Assembly (NCBI GenBank): GCA_030407085.1
Contig: CM059585.1
Location: 95,636,501 to 95,700,500, forward strand
Direction: 5' to 3'
DNA from: Trichopria drosophilae
Taxonomy: Eukaryota; Arthropoda; Insecta; Hymenoptera; Diapriidae
Length of the DNA: 64,000 bases
Every line of letters starts with the position of its first letter. Position 1 is the stretch's first letter. Shown piece by piece: positions 12,601 to 26,002 of the stretch. A program made the translations under genes and the position numbers. The notes under the pieces are model-generated. The model was not told the DNA's origin and did not search any database. It saw nothing but the letters and a program-made list of their open reading frames with translations.

Positions 12601-15600
12601 CAACTAATTAAGTTAATCTTTATTTGAAGTTACATCGATTTTTTCACTATAGTAACTACTCTTTTACATAATTTTCAAAATTATAGACGTAACGTGACTG
12701 AATAATGATATAATAAAAATAAAATGTGGGATTCTTACGCAAATGGCGGTTAAATGGACTGGAATGCTTTCAAGATTCATTGGAATTTAACTATTTAAGC
12801 AATTTCAGAAATTATCATTACTTCAACTGTTCATACTTTATGCTAATAGATCCATTTTAAGTATGAAGATTTGAATTAATGAAATGTCATAATATCCCAT
12901 GCTTGCGTTTAATATCAAATCATTTTTAAATATGTTAATTTTGTAAACAATAATATTTAAAAAACATAAAAATTTTGCTGCCTATATAAGTTTTGTTTAA
13001 ACTAATTTCTTTCAGTCTGCCTTAAACTACGCGTTTAATGTATTTTTTTACAATTATATAATTTATATAATTATAAAATTATTAAAAAGCATTTTCCAGA
13101 TGTTTTTAAAAAGTAATACATTTTACTAATTTATGGTTGAAAAGTAAGGATTCAAAGAAAATATTTTTTAACGTATTATACGGCACTATAGTTAGCGAAG
13201 TATGCTAAACATTTCATTCTTACGAAAGAATATTGATAACTTCCTGTGCAATGTTTATCATAATTATTTAGTAAAAAATGCACATACACATTAAATATTC
13301 GACAGTTACTTTTAAGGTAATTGGACAAATCCTTTATTACTTGCGACAATCTGCTACGGTAGCGCATCTGCCGACTCTTAACGAAACTTCTAATCTAAAC
13401 GTAATATTCTAGTTTTCTAAATAAATAAACACCGAGAAAATTGTACTCATACAATTTATACATATTTACTGGTCATAAATAAATGGATCTAATTTTGTTA
13501 AAAATCGGATGTGTTTTTTGTGAAAATCCAATCAAATTCTGCTTTATTTTATTCCCGATCAAGGAATTCCATAACGAAAATGTAGGTACAAATCTAAATA
13601 TAACTAATCAAAATATTACACGAAAAGATGACGAAATTATTATAAGTCAAAATATTAAATATTTTTATTTTTATTCATTTTTTTCAACTTTAACAGCAAT
13701 TGTGCGATATTATTTAGTTTCGAATATAAGTTTCTTCGTGATATCTTCAAAGTATATGGAATCCGATTAAAATTACCCATTTGTTTACTTGAATTGGTTA
13801 AAATTTGACTTTGATGATTCGATTTTGCAATTTTTGTAATTTTAAGCAAAATTTGGGTGTTTACTTAAAATTTCGTATTTTCATTCTTTTGGTAAATATT
13901 TCAATTCCGCGAATAGATTACAAATCGTAGCCTCTGTTTGTAAACAAAAACGTCCTTAGTTTGTATCAAATAATCCCACTATATATATGAAATGCCTCTA
14001 CCCTTCATATCCGTTGAAAAAATTGTCTGTACTATTTTTAGGAATCTTTATCGATCCCTAGATTCGAATGATCCAAGATAAGGAATTTCCAAATAAACCG
14101 GATGCTGTAGAAAAACGAGTTTGGTCTAATTTCACGTAATTGGACGATAAGTTTTTAGGTAACACCAAAAATCCCGATTACCTGAACATAGTACATGCAT
14201 TTTTAAATGCCTATGACGCAAGGAATGGCAACATGTCGATCTAGATTCATTTTCAGTAGAACAGGGTGAAAGATTCTATCAGGATTTAGCAGGAATTCGA
14301 ACACCGTTTTCAAGGTAAAAGCTCCATCAATATGCTTACAGAATACTGTTGGTCACTTAAATTCGAAATAAGATATGGAAACGAAAATAATATTCTAAAT
14401 CATTTAATATCATAAAATTGTTGTCAAAGACGAAAAAATTAAATAAAAATGACAATTTCTAACATACTCGTTTGGATCTATGTGAGTCTTTATTTCCTAA
14501 TAAAGAAAAACCTTTCAACTTGAGTAAAAATTACTGGAGCTATGAGTTACTTTTTACAAAAAGTTTAAAAAAAAATATTTTTTAAGTATAAAATGAGATT
14601 CTGAGGGTGTACGAGAATAACCATATCATTCTTCTCAGTTTTTTGTGCCCAACAAAGTCTACTGAGTCCCGTTCAAGGTATATTTAGATTTTTTTATTTT
14701 GTAAATAAAATATCATTTCGTCTATTTTTAATATGAAACATGCACGTGAGAAAGTCTTACAGTTATTCGTTCAAAACGTATCTGCATTTTATTAACAAAG
14801 TAATGAAGTTTAAGGAGTGATCACCCATTCAACTTTATGCAATCGATCATCAACGTTTGTAGTACAAAGTACTCCCAGCTTGAAAATACGTAACTTTGTT
14901 TCTCTCAGCTGTTTACGTCGTAAACTTGGTAATTATCTAAACAGCTCGAACACAGCGTTACCACCCAGATATTGAACACCGTTAAAGCATCAATTTACAC
15001 CAGTATAGTATTCGACGTTAGTTAATTAAGAGTTCCAGTGACATCTAAAATTTTAAGAGAGATGAAAAAGTGAAGTATTGTCTAATTTTCGAGAGCTTTA
15101 CATCACTAAAAACAAAAAATTACTTATTACGGATTGCTCCAAAGGAATTTTTGTGTACAAAACGAATTATCCTCGTCTTTTAGATATGGATTGGTTCTAA
15201 TGTAACTTCGGAAGTTTCTGGATTACTAACACAGAGAAGTGTTAACCCGTTAATGACAGGAGTTATATTTTTGTCACTTCAATTGCAAGCAAATATTGCG
15301 CATCAAAAAAAGTTGAAAGATACATGTGTTAGTATCCCAAAGTCAACCAAGGTTCTGAGGTCAGAATTTAGCTTCAGCTATTAGGAATTAGTACAATATT
15401 GCGCCAAATGTACAAAAAATTGTCAAAAAATTTGGAAATATTGATTATTATTAATTTTTTTCAACTATCAGAATGTTGGTATTCTATTGAAATTGTGACA
15501 GAATTTTTTTGTATCAGTTGCAATAAAGTAGATCTAAAGATGCTGTTGATCCTACAGCGACAGTTTTCTCACTACTGCAGCTGCATTTTTCATTCCGCGC

Positions 15601-17279
15601 AACAGTAAATATTTGAGTTCAGTATAATGTTTGAAATTCAATAACCCATTAACGAGTTATTTAATTAAAACCATACCTAACGATAGATGTTCCATTATTA
15701 TTTTCTAAGGCGTAATATCGAACTCAACTTCAGTAAATGGAGATTTTTTTCAATGTTTTACGACGTATTCTTCAATCTCTCTGGAAGTTCTATAAGTTCT
15801 CGCAGGTATTTCATATTTTTAGAAAATAACTTTTCTCGTTCCATCGCCACGTGAATGATGCTTCTGCATCGTTGAGTCCGTCGTACTTACTTCGTTTTCC
15901 GAGAGATAGAGTTATTAAGGAAGGAGGTTCGCTGAATTTTTATGGAAAAACTCAATTTTCTCTTTGATGCCTTAAAAGAAGTATTCGAATAAAACAACGC
16001 TTCGTTTCGGTTCTCTTCTAACGTCTTAACTACATTTTACGGCACCTTCATCTAAAAACAAACGATTTTTATGTAATTTATTGTACTTGATTTTGTAGTT
16101 ACTGATTTTATTATTTTATCATTTTAGGTAATAACGGCGTTTTAACATTTTTACTGAATGGCTGGAGGATTATGAGCGCCATTTTATGTTTTTGAAATAT
16201 TTTGATAATATTTATTTACAGTACATAACTTAGGATAAACAAAAATATTACCTATGTATCATCTAAAGTTGCGATTTTTAATTTTGTAATATCTACATGT
16301 TTCAATATATTATGGGAAAGATAACGTTCCCATGATGAAAGTAATTACGATGTATAAGTGGCTCTGTTAGACAACGTCATATCAAAGACATTTGTTAATC
16401 CCTCAATAGTGACCTGAAAGTAATTTCCCGCCAAATTTTTATTATCGCTGGAACAATTATTGGCATCGAGAAATTTTAATTGTATTATTAATAAAAATCG
16501 ACTTTATTGGACGCATTAAAGCCACAGTTATTACAAAAGCTGCTTTACAAAATGACCCATTTTTTATCCATATTTCATATAAAATAATTAAAATATTTTA
16601 TCATATTCGATAATTAAAAACACAAAAAATAATTTTCGAAATAACAATTCTGAATATTGATGAGAGTTATTTCTTTTTTAAGTATCCCTTGAGATGTCAA
16701 TAGTTTCCGAAACATTTTGTTAATGTAATTAATTTTTTATTATTTTTCTTCTTCTTAATTTTACATGTGCAATTATTAGTAATTAAAATGGATGATACAT
16801 AAAAAATGTCAAGTTGTGAGTTACGTCGATATTGATATTGATTCCCTTTCTGTAAAATAGAAGAATTTTCATCCATTTTATGTCAAAGATATCCTGTAAA
16901 ACTAATTAAATTAGCAAACTACTGTAACGTCACTGGTTATAGTAATTAACTAATCGAGTTCGTACTAACCTGAGCTTTCATTACATATGTGGAATTAGTA
17001 CAAGTATTGCATTTAGTAACATCGACCGATGAATATTTTGATAGAAATTATCATTCAATTCAAAACAAAAGTTTAATTAAATTAAGTTTGTATCATCACT
17101 GTTTATGAGTCATTTGATATACGAATCATCTACATTAGCTGAGAAAGAATGAGGAAATTTTCAGAAAAAATTCAATTCCTTAGTTTAAATTAAACTTTTT
17201 TTGCTGGTACGCATTAACATGCAATGTAAATTCCAATCCCGCTATTCATTGTTAGACAACATAAATTTATCACACATTA
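9661..17279. other. Gene-free AT-rich stretch
   Basis: No gene can be supported across this 7.6 kb. Locally, 9830-9890 and 10420-11080 repeat wording such as GATCCGCCATTTTCTGAGG, GCAGATCATA and AATCTGAGTTC, which resembles the foldback element near 26 kb. Around 11125-11160 GTTGTTACTACTAC/T is repeated. Open frames at 13176-13849 and 15399-15608 are AT-biased with no recognisable domain. Confidence 0.45.
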
Positions 17280-17760
17280 AAATCGATCAAGTTCAATATT
17301 CCATCGCCGAACATAAGCCGGTTTCGACAATACATCAGAAAGTTTTTATAACATTCCATTAATCTCCTTGCGCCCATACATTGCGGAACCTATAAATCAC
17401 GCAAATAACCTCCTCAATTCGTGTTTTTTGGCAACCAATAACTGGGAAACTCAAATCGGTTGAGTTGAAACCGCGAAATCAATGACGAACAGGAACGTAT
17501 AAATTTTATCCGACCCCAACAAGAGCGTCCCATTAACTCGTAACAATGGCGTACTTTATTTCCATTCTGCCCGCCCCTATCGAAAAGAACGCTCTTCGGA
17601 ATATCGCGTTCGAAATGATGATAAAAATACTGAAATGTCGTGACAGCCCGGTTAATGAGGAATATTGAAAGAGTTACAGCATCGGCAATAAACAGAATGC
17701 AAATAAAGACCACTTGACGCATCCCAAACCCTAGTCGAGGAGACGACGTAAACGCATTTT
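17280..17760. other. Balanced-composition block, candidate conserved non-coding element
   Basis: The sequence is much less AT-rich than its flanks, contains CpG words and lacks simple repeats. A 102-codon minus-strand frame (17414-17722) crosses it, but the translation has no recognised domain and no clear splice sites. A distal enhancer of a neighbouring developmental gene would look like this; so would a hypothetical minus-strand exon. Confidence 0.3.
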
Positions 17761-18328
17761 GTATGTACCACTCGACATGGTCATAGTGTCCACAAACATT
17801 TAATAAAATATACTAACTTTTATATACCTTGATCTGGTCACATAATGAATTTAATAAATTTTACGATCATAAAAGCAGATCTAAGAACTATAATATTATA
17901 TGAAAAATAGTACATCACGCCACTAGTGCGTAAAATAGTAATATTACGCTCGTGACCAAAATTGGGAGTAGGGGTGTCGGACATAAATGTCTCGTGATTC
18001 GTGTATATTTTTTTTAACACGTCGAGAATCTAAATTTTAAAATAATTATGTCTATTCATCGACGGACTAATGTATGCAATCAATAGTCCCGATAATTATA
18101 CTGAAAATTCGTGGAGAAAGACATTTTTTTGTTACATGGTAGACCAACAATACCACAGTTTTGCAAAATTTGCATTTTCCATCATTTTCTGAAGACAGTT
18201 GATCCTAAATTCCGTGATACAAAATCAGTAACAATCAAGGTAATTCGATGACGCTGATGTTATTGTTGTACAAATTTAGTATGACGTTAAAGAATAAGGC
18301 GTTAGCATGGAATAATAAGAGAGGTATA
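17761..18328. other. AT-rich spacer, nothing recognised
   Basis: No repeat border or open frame of note beyond a 60-codon AT-biased frame at 17838-18020 (minus). Confidence 0.4.
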
Positions 18329-18831
18329 CACTGAGAGAAATTATTTACTAATAGTCAATGTAAGGTAATTTCAAGGCTCTTACATTAACTGTAAAGTTAT
18401 AACAGTAACTGTGAGTAACTGTAAAGTCAAAAAATGCCAGGTAGCTTTGAGATGAAAATATCTGGACTTTCCTGCAATGTTGTTGTATATAAACTCGTAT
18501 TTTTAACATTCAATGAGCGTTCGTTAACTGTTAATCAATCCAACATTAAATTCTAGAATTTGAACTGCGCATGTCAACAATGCGTGGAAAAATTCGTAGA
18601 AAATCGAATGACTACGCGTGTGTATGTTTGTTTATCTCGGTTTCGATGAAACTGTAAGCGCGTAAATGTACTACATGTCACGTAATAATCCTAACATTAA
18701 TATTTAAAATTCTTATATTAATTAATAACAAATTTAAACGAATCTCAGATTACGGAAACTTCAGGATCTAAATTCTGTTAGCTTCACTATGAAGCTATTA
18801 CATTAACTGTAAACAAACATTTCTCTCAGTG
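18329..18831. mobile_element. MITE-like element with CACTGAGAGAAA ends
   Basis: The 12-bp ends CACTGAGAGAAA (18329-18340) and TTTCTCTCAGTG (18820-18831) are perfect inverted repeats flanked by TA on each side, as for Tc1/mariner-type insertions. Sub-terminal sequence also mirrors: TTACATTAACTGTAAA occurs near both ends. The interior (about 18600-18660) shares GAATGACT followed by TATGTTTGTTTATCTC with 34490-34550. There is no transposase. The same terminal word occurs alone at 28279-28290 and 39969-39980, probably truncated relatives. Confidence 0.75.
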
Positions 18832-20125
18832 TAGCAAGGCGCATATTGGATGAAGGGAAAGACCAATTTAGATCAACACTGATTGGTTTCTTCTGTACCT
18901 CCCCTATTATAACATACTCCCACCCTGTCTCGGCCGAACACTTTAGACCAACGCTGATTGGCTGCTTATGCACAACTAGGAAGTTGCTATACTGTACCCA
19001 TAGCACCATGAGCGTTAGTAACTCAATGAAATTAGTTGAACTTTATCGGCTAAAAAAATATTTCAAATTACGTCTAATCACTTATGACAGAACGTATGGA
19101 GAATATAGATTCTTGCTTGTGTTTCTTGGATTTGTAACGTCGTATTGATATCAGCTGGATAACTTTCTAATGTGGCATAAACTTCCTAGCTTCTTCGTTA
19201 CAATTATAACAAACTGAGAGAACAGGCAAATATGCATAGTCTTCGTGAAGTAGTGAGCAATTCTACCTCAAGTAATTCTGAAGACCAAAACAATGAGGAA
19301 TGTCAGATCTGATACCATAATTTGAAATCGTACCTAAAGTATCCATACAGTTGACTTAAACAGTTAGCAAAATTTATACTAAATTTATAATTGTTTATAA
19401 TATTAGGTTCCAATATATTTTCAACTTTTATTTCCGCAAAAAGTAATAGTTTTGTAAAGTGATAGAATAATTGTCAAGATTTTTACTTTTTTGCGAATAT
19501 AGGTGACGTGAGACAGCGGAATCCATGAGGGCCAAATTTTTGCATATAATATTATTTTCTATTTATTTAATTTAATAACAACTCCGATGAGATCTTTAAT
19601 ATTTGAGGTTTAATCAAAAACTGTCACATGACAGATAACCAAAATATCACTTCGAAAAAAACTGACTATCGAAACAAAAGGAAGAGGGAGCTTTGATTTA
19701 AAACACGGAATTCCAAATTACGAATGTATAACAATATCATTAAATTAGAAAACAGTGTTTTCATAAAGAAAAGACACAGCATTTAAGATTTCGTCTAAGG
19801 GAAATCTCTTGTAATTATTATTTTTGTAGAACCATATTTGCAAATAATTATTTATTGACAAGCATTAACGATTTAATTGTTGATCATTCTCCTTAAGAGG
19901 AATCAGTAGAATCCGAAACGTTGAGGTCAACCCCGCGCCTTTTTCCTTTTTCTCTCTTATTGAGACATGTTTTCCCTTTCTTCTTTCTAATTGAGAATTT
20001 TTTCTGGTATTGAGAGTGAGAGAATTTAATATTATTCTACATCATGAGCCCTTCTTTTTAATTATTAATTATTGTTCTGCAATAGCAGAAAAAAACTAAA
20101 TAAAATGTAATTTTATTTAGTATTT
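18832..20125. other. Spacer, nothing recognised
   Basis: The 100-codon frame at 18846-19148 overlaps an opposite frame of 68 codons. A near-repeat (GATCAACACTGATTGG, then GACCAACGCTGATTGG, 18871-18962) suggests repetitive rather than coding origin. No domain is recognised. Beyond that the stretch is AT-rich. Confidence 0.4.
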
Positions 20126-20410
20126 TTAATTCCAAAAATGTAGTATTCTTACGGACAGAATCGATGTTTTATCGACTACGGTACCCGGCGTAGGTTTTTT
20201 TCCACAAATGTGGTTTTCCCTATGCCATTGCACACCCGAATGGGGGTACCTCTCAAAATGAAGCTGGCCTGTTAGGTTATTATGTAAAAGGCCCTTCGAA
20301 ATGGTGACGATCTCGATACAATTATTTGTAATTCGAATAGTATGATATCGATGTATAATATGACGTAGTCTATTTAAATGTTCGAGAGTTTGAAAAATCG
20401 AACTAAGATG
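20126..20410 (-). pseudogene. Possible Copia-type retrotransposon remnant (RNase H end)
   Basis: The longest open frame in the window (145 codons, 20126-20563, minus) lies here. Its middle part reads RHIIHRYHTIR and then CIEIVTISKG. This resembles the end of the Ty1/Copia RNase H region, where a KHID-x-RYH-x-IR pattern is followed by an acidic stretch and a PTE-x-x-AD-type motif. Neither the catalytic residues upstream nor the expected downstream motif is clearly present, so at best it is a decayed fragment. The upstream part of the frame has no match that I recognise. The alternative is chance openness of a GC-richer block. Confidence 0.28.
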
Positions 20411-20581
20411 AGAAAAAGTGACGATCGGGTTGAGAGAGAACGTTCCGGAACGGCAGAGGGTTAGGAGTCCGCGACGCGATCGGATCGTCACCGATTGATC
20501 GTAATAAATTAATATTATCGTGTGGCCGATCAAACCGCGTGTTTTATTTACAAGCCCTTTCACCAGTCGTTTACAAGTATA

Positions 20582-20827
20582 TAGTGGAGTCCCTGTATAA
20601 TTGCGTCTCGCTATATTTACGCCCCAGCATATGTGCCCGGTTCCGTCTCATTCTGTCGCCGCTCTCTTTTTCCCCACCTTCCGGGCTGGGGCATCAGAAA
20701 GGGCCTGCTGTAGCGTCACGTGACTGAGGAGAGTAGGAGAAGCGGCGATCCCCTTCTTTTGATAAATATAACGAGACGGGAAGAGAAGGCGAGGAACCGA
20801 GTGGGTAAATCTACCGAGACTTTACTG
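20582..20827 (+). mobile_element. Pogo/Tigger-like non-autonomous element, copy 1
   Basis: One of three copies of a family of about 260 bp with ends of the type CAGTAGAGTCCCGTTATAT. Internal landmarks are GGTTCCGTCTCAT, the CTCTCTTTTTCCCC run, GGGGCATCAGAAAGGG, and near the right end CGAGACGGG and GAGGAACCGA. The ends here have changed (TAGTGGAGTCCC and GACTTTACTG). CAGTAGA-type termini with TA target sites are known for pogo-like Tc1/mariner relatives. No transposase frame remains. Confidence 0.7.
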
Positions 20828-23599
20828 CAGTTACATTTAAACCATACTGTGTTCCTTTCATATTTAGGTAATCTTGTAATCAAAATTGGTTAAGAATAAA
20901 ATGTCCCAAAATTAATTTTGCGATGAACAAACTTATAGAACTACGTTTTTTAATTAAAAATCTTAATGTGCAGAATATGGATAAAACCCTTTTACTATAC
21001 TTTTTAACTATTTTACGTTAAAAAATCTAAACGAGAATTCCCAGCAGAAATGCTGCTCTAACAAATATTAATACCCACGAACATTAGCAACAAACGAGCT
21101 AAAGCAGTCAAAAAGTTTATATATTCAAATGTCTAAATCGCGGTAGATCAATTGATTGTACATTTTTCTATTTCTGTCAATACTCCGTTGCAACATGTAT
21201 TGATCAACAACTAAAGTAGTCAGGAATTTGCTAATGGAATTTCAGTATGTTTACCAGAGAATTTCATTACCACCGAATTATGCATTTTTAGAATGTTCCT
21301 AGTTAACCACTCTGATCACTAGGTCAATTTCTAGAATTCATAAGAGGCTTATAGCATTCTTTCGATAAATTCAATCCCATTTTAGGTAATATCTGCAAAA
21401 TTTAATGTACCGAAAACATAACGAATTATATATATTTTTTTTTTCATCACGATGGTGTACGAGGAAAAATAATTTTAATTTAGTTTAACATTACAATAGA
21501 ATTTTTGTATTTTCGATCGCTATAAAATCGCAGAGAGATTATTTACTGTAAAAATGGAAAATAATAGTACAAATATATTACAATTCCAAGAAATACCGTA
21601 TATACATTAAACAAAAATACTTACAGAACAATTTTTGGTGGGAAATTCATTTAGATGATGTTAAGATAAGAAACATGACAATATTTTACTAATTACACGG
21701 AAAAATTAAGAACTTTGAGATGATAAAAAAATGTTCGGTAATTTATGGATCATTTCCGGAACATTTAGTTTTCTTAAAAATTGGAAACATATACATGTGT
21801 TTATCCGAATAATCGATAACATTCAAACAAGGTTTCTTATATATCCTTGATATTCGAGAGTTAATTAACGTGTTAAACAGATTTGTAACAAATTAGTCTG
21901 CTCTTGTGTCTGAAATTTGACATTAATAATATTCAATACAAGAATGTTTACTCTGCCCTTTAATGTTTAGTAAAATCCACCTGATTCGGCTCTCGCTTTA
22001 ACGTTTTAGCCTAGCGTCCTAAAAAAATTAATAATTATCTATTAAGGTTATTCATCTTAATTTCACCGATTTGTTTATTGCACATATATAGAAACGTGTA
22101 ATTAAATTGTGTGTTTAAATCCACCCTTATAGTTTTCTTAACCAAATTATTGTTTAAATGTATCATTGCTAATATCTGAAGAAAATTTACGCCATAAAGA
22201 ATGAGAATTTTGTCATATTCCAAAAAATAGCATATATGTATAAATTAAGAGTATTAGGAACGGTATTTTTTCACAAACTAGATGGCGCCCAAATTCAACA
22301 ATGAAATCAATCAAAACTCAATTGTATTGCGAATGTATAATGAATGCGTGACAATTCGATTTTTCAATTGCTTATGATTTCTCTAATGTCTATCTTTTTC
22401 GTAGCACAGAATTCCAGATAGTCACTTCCATGAAACTGTAAAAAACATTGCTTTTGGATTTGAATGCCATCTAGCGTTCAAGGAAATAATTTCCAGTTTA
22501 TTTTTTCATTTCAACCACCCATTTCATAGAATTGGAAAATTTCCATACCGGATATGTAAAAGTACTGGGCATTTTCAGGAGATTTTTCTTATAGTGGGAA
22601 ATCAACCATCAGATATCTTTGTTGTTTGCCGTTGCAATGTCGTTTTATGACCTTAATTTCTACATAAAGCTTGGAATTGTCAACACAATAAAATTTTTAT
22701 ACTGGAATATGAAATGGATATTTTGCAAAAAAAGTATTCAGTAACTAATTTCTTACATTTTTTGATGCAATAGTTTTCCATATTCTTTCTTTTACACGTG
22801 TTACTTCTGAAGCTAAATTTTTTCCATTTGAATAATTGAAATCATGACATATCCCATTCTGCCTAGCGAATGATTTTTGTTACCACAGAGTTTTTTATGT
22901 CACTTGAATCTCGTTTCAGTAAATTAGCAAAAAATAATATGTTATTACAAAAACCACAAAAAGTTTGATAAACTGCGAACCTTTTTTAGGTGTACTTTAT
23001 CATTAAAGGGTTTAATACTTCTCATGTTGCTATTAATTATCTTGTTAACGACACAAACTTGTTTTCTCGTGGTTTTGGAGATTGCTATCTGCTAACCCTC
23101 TGATGAACGGAAACCTAATTGTAGTAGGATTAATTTCATCAGCAGCTTTAGAGAGTTAAACTTTAATAATTAAATATTATTTTTTCAAAATGAAACAATT
23201 ACTCATAGATTTCAAAAAGTATATTACGTATATTGTATTCCATAAAATATTTTTAAAGCATTGTTTACATTTCTTAAAACTGAAAAAAATGAATTTGTTG
23301 CCGAAAAGTTAAAAAAAAATCTTTCCCAAGCAAATAACCCTAGCAATCCAAAAAAAAATATTATAAAAAAGTCAATACAGATATCTTTCCCTCTGGAATT
23401 ATATTTTCTATGAAAACTTTTCATACCAGGAATATCTCCAGTACATTTTTGCAGTGTCGTACTTGTTTTTACTCTCACATGTCTACAAATGAAGGGAACG
23501 ATGCCAAAATTGCAGCAATAAGTAATTTTCGAAAGTCTTCTATGTCAGAGTGTTTTGGAACTATACGGGCCAATTTTTTATATATTAAAACTCGAATCA
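20828..23599. other. AT-rich upstream region, nothing recognised
   Basis: No gene is supported. Near 22279 and 22466 the words AGATGGCGCC and GCCATCTAGCG face each other about 190 bp apart, perhaps a decayed foldback repeat. The frame at 23224-23478 (minus) is low-complexity. Confidence 0.4.
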
Positions 23600-23980
23600 C
23601 ACGATTTTCCACGCGTGTATCGTGAATCAGAGACCCGAAGTATCGATAAATTTTCAACTTCGAGACCGCGTGCGATCGCCGACACTATTTTTAAACCGCA
23701 AAGCTTCGATCGGGACGAACGCTCATACGGACAGTCGATCGCGAAACGCCGCGGTTCTCACTTTCATCCGTTTGAAAAAAAAAATGAAAAAGATAATGAG
23801 GTGATTTTGACAGCTGTCAATTGTTAAATTACAGCAGGACGAGCTTCCGGCTGTTCGACCCGACCGGAAACGCGGGACGACGGGACGACGACGTGGGTGG
23901 AGTCGCGGAACGGACAGCCAGCCTGAGTCGCCGCTCGCCCTCGTCGTCCTGGAACCGACCTTTCCCCGGGAAGCGGAGGA
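23600..23980 (+). promoter_or_regulatory. CpG-rich 5' region of the receptor gene (probable promoter/5' UTR)
   Basis: From about 23600 the sequence becomes CpG-rich and leads directly into the first coding exon. TAAATTACAG at 23824-23833 could be a 3' splice site starting the exon that carries the ATG; otherwise transcription may start inside this block. In the receptor frame a TGA at 23924-23926 lies upstream, and no Met codon occurs between it and 23981. I could not identify a TATA box with confidence. Confidence 0.45.
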
Positions 23981-24082
23981 ATGGGCCCTTGGGCCTTTGG
24001 CGTACCTATCATCCTAGTCTCCGCTCTGGGCATCCTCCTCAATGCTTACATTCTCATAGTCGTTTTTGGTCTTGGAAAACAG
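23981..24082 (+). CDS. Class A GPCR, coding exon 1 (start and TM1)
   Basis: Encodes residues 1-34 of a seven-transmembrane receptor. The ATG has G at -3 and G at +4, and an in-frame TGA lies 55 bases upstream with no Met between, so this is the best start unless a further 5' exon exists. Residues 7-29 form TM1, with the conserved TM1 Asn in GILLNAY. The extracellular N-terminus is therefore only about six residues, with no signal peptide or glycosylation site, which is short for the family. The exon ends AAACAG followed by the donor GTGAGT, phase 0, and joins in frame to exon 2 more than 11 kb away. The shadow frames on the other strand and in the +1 frame are not coding. Confidence 0.85.
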
Positions 24083-26002
24083 GTGAGTTCTATGCTAATC
24101 ATTAACTTTGACTTGACTCATGACTCTTCACTTGACTCAAATTTTATATATCGATACATAACTATATTTGAGTCATGTAAGTAAAATTTAAAATTGATTC
24201 ATCATAGAGTTCTGAAGAAATTGGTTTATAAAGATGTTTTTTAACGTGTAATGTTTTGGAAAATGATCGGTGATACCTCCATTTTCATAAAATTCCTATA
24301 TTTCTACATAAAATAAATTGTAAAAAATAACAATGTACCAGTAGTAAGGGAGAGTGGCGCTGGTTGTGACACTTTTTTCCAAACGAAATAAAATAACATT
24401 TCTGTTATCATATCTATTAGTTTTTATGGGCTTAATCAATTGAGCATATTATTCAATTTACTTAGCGTTGCGCTTTATCGATGACATACGGTTAATTTAT
24501 ATGTAAAAAAATAATTTTCTAAATGTAGGTAAATGGCATCTGTGGGAAACATTTTGCAGAGGCACTTTTACATGTTCCCTTATTGCAATCATTTCAGTCA
24601 TTAGATTCACTATCTCGAAAATTAATAGAATCTATTCTCAATTCCAAACAATGAACTGGGAACGTGTTGTATATTTTTAAAATTTATTAAAAATTATTAA
24701 AATACCGCAGAAATCCCGATTATACATTTTTAATACTTGTTAATGGTATCAAGTGAAGCCAACCTCAAAATTTCGTCTTAAATTTATATCACATTGTCAT
24801 ATTTTCAGTTCAATCATTGATTTTGAGGTTATATCATCTCTACACTCATACTACATACATAGTTAATAGTTTACGAGATGCCAAACGACACAAGTTACCT
24901 TAACAATTAGAATCTGAAGTTTTACCAAAGAAATTATGATGTAAAATAATGATACAGAGGAAGTAACTGTGGATACTCGAAAAACTATTTTAATTTATAA
25001 TTAATCTTTGAAGGTATGGTTTATGAAATAAATTACTAATCATTAGTCTTATTGGAAATGGTGACTACACCAAAATATGTAATAATATTACACAACCTGC
25101 CCCAAATTTACCATCAAAATTATCGTGGTTACCGTGTAGTTTAGAGGAAATCGAAGGTTTTTGTTGAATAATATAGGGAAACGATACTCTCGAACATATC
25201 CTATATAAGTAAATCAATGATTTATTAAAAGTTTTATAAAATTAAAAATTTCTCTGAAGTGCAAGTATCAAAGATGTAACTTATGTTTAGCAAACACGTG
25301 AATAAAGTGGGGACATAAATGTAACAGTAATAATATTAATGAATATTTTAAAGTATTCTGTCCAAGCATAATCGAATATATAAAAAGTTCTACTTATGTA
25401 AAATTGTAATTGTATTATTACCGATTGTTTCGAATGACTCCAATACTTGCACTTCACAGTAGCGCAAAAAACTAGATGCTTCATAAACAACAAAATTCAA
25501 AACCCTTATTTTATTCTATCCAACATCCTGAGATGTGAATTACATGTAATTTCATTGAATGACGACTATCCAGATTTTAGTAATAAAGGTCATGAATTGT
25601 TAGTCAAAACTTTATAATATTAAGTGTTGCATTATATCGTCCTCAGCTGTTTGAGGGTCATTTTCTATTTATTTCGCACATTCAACACTTCTAGTTTTAA
25701 GTGTTCCCAATAGAAGGAAAGGTTCTTAAATAGTACAAAAGTTGCCATGATAAAAAATTGCTATAGTAATTTCAACGAAAAAACTCGTCGTTGTTGATAT
25801 TTCACAATAGGAAGGTTATTAAATAAAAACATACACGGAATAGGTGTAACTTTAGTACTGCAGTATAATACTGTAATTTTTAGTTCAATACTATAGTAAC
25901 TACTGTAGTAGCTAGTAAAGGGAAAAGCAGATAACTCAAGCTATAATTACTTGCGGGTAATATGGGAACTAAAACAGCTCGTATAGGTACCAGTATTACT
26001 TA

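Noticed and set aside
18846..19148. 100-codon + frame
   Set aside because: Its first half lies over an internal near-repeat that is also open on the other strand, and the rest has no recognisable domain.
23824..24105. Overlapping frames on both strands around exon 1
   Set aside because: Stop-poor because the region is GC-rich. Only the frame starting at 23981 gives a transmembrane helix and ends at a good donor in the right phase.
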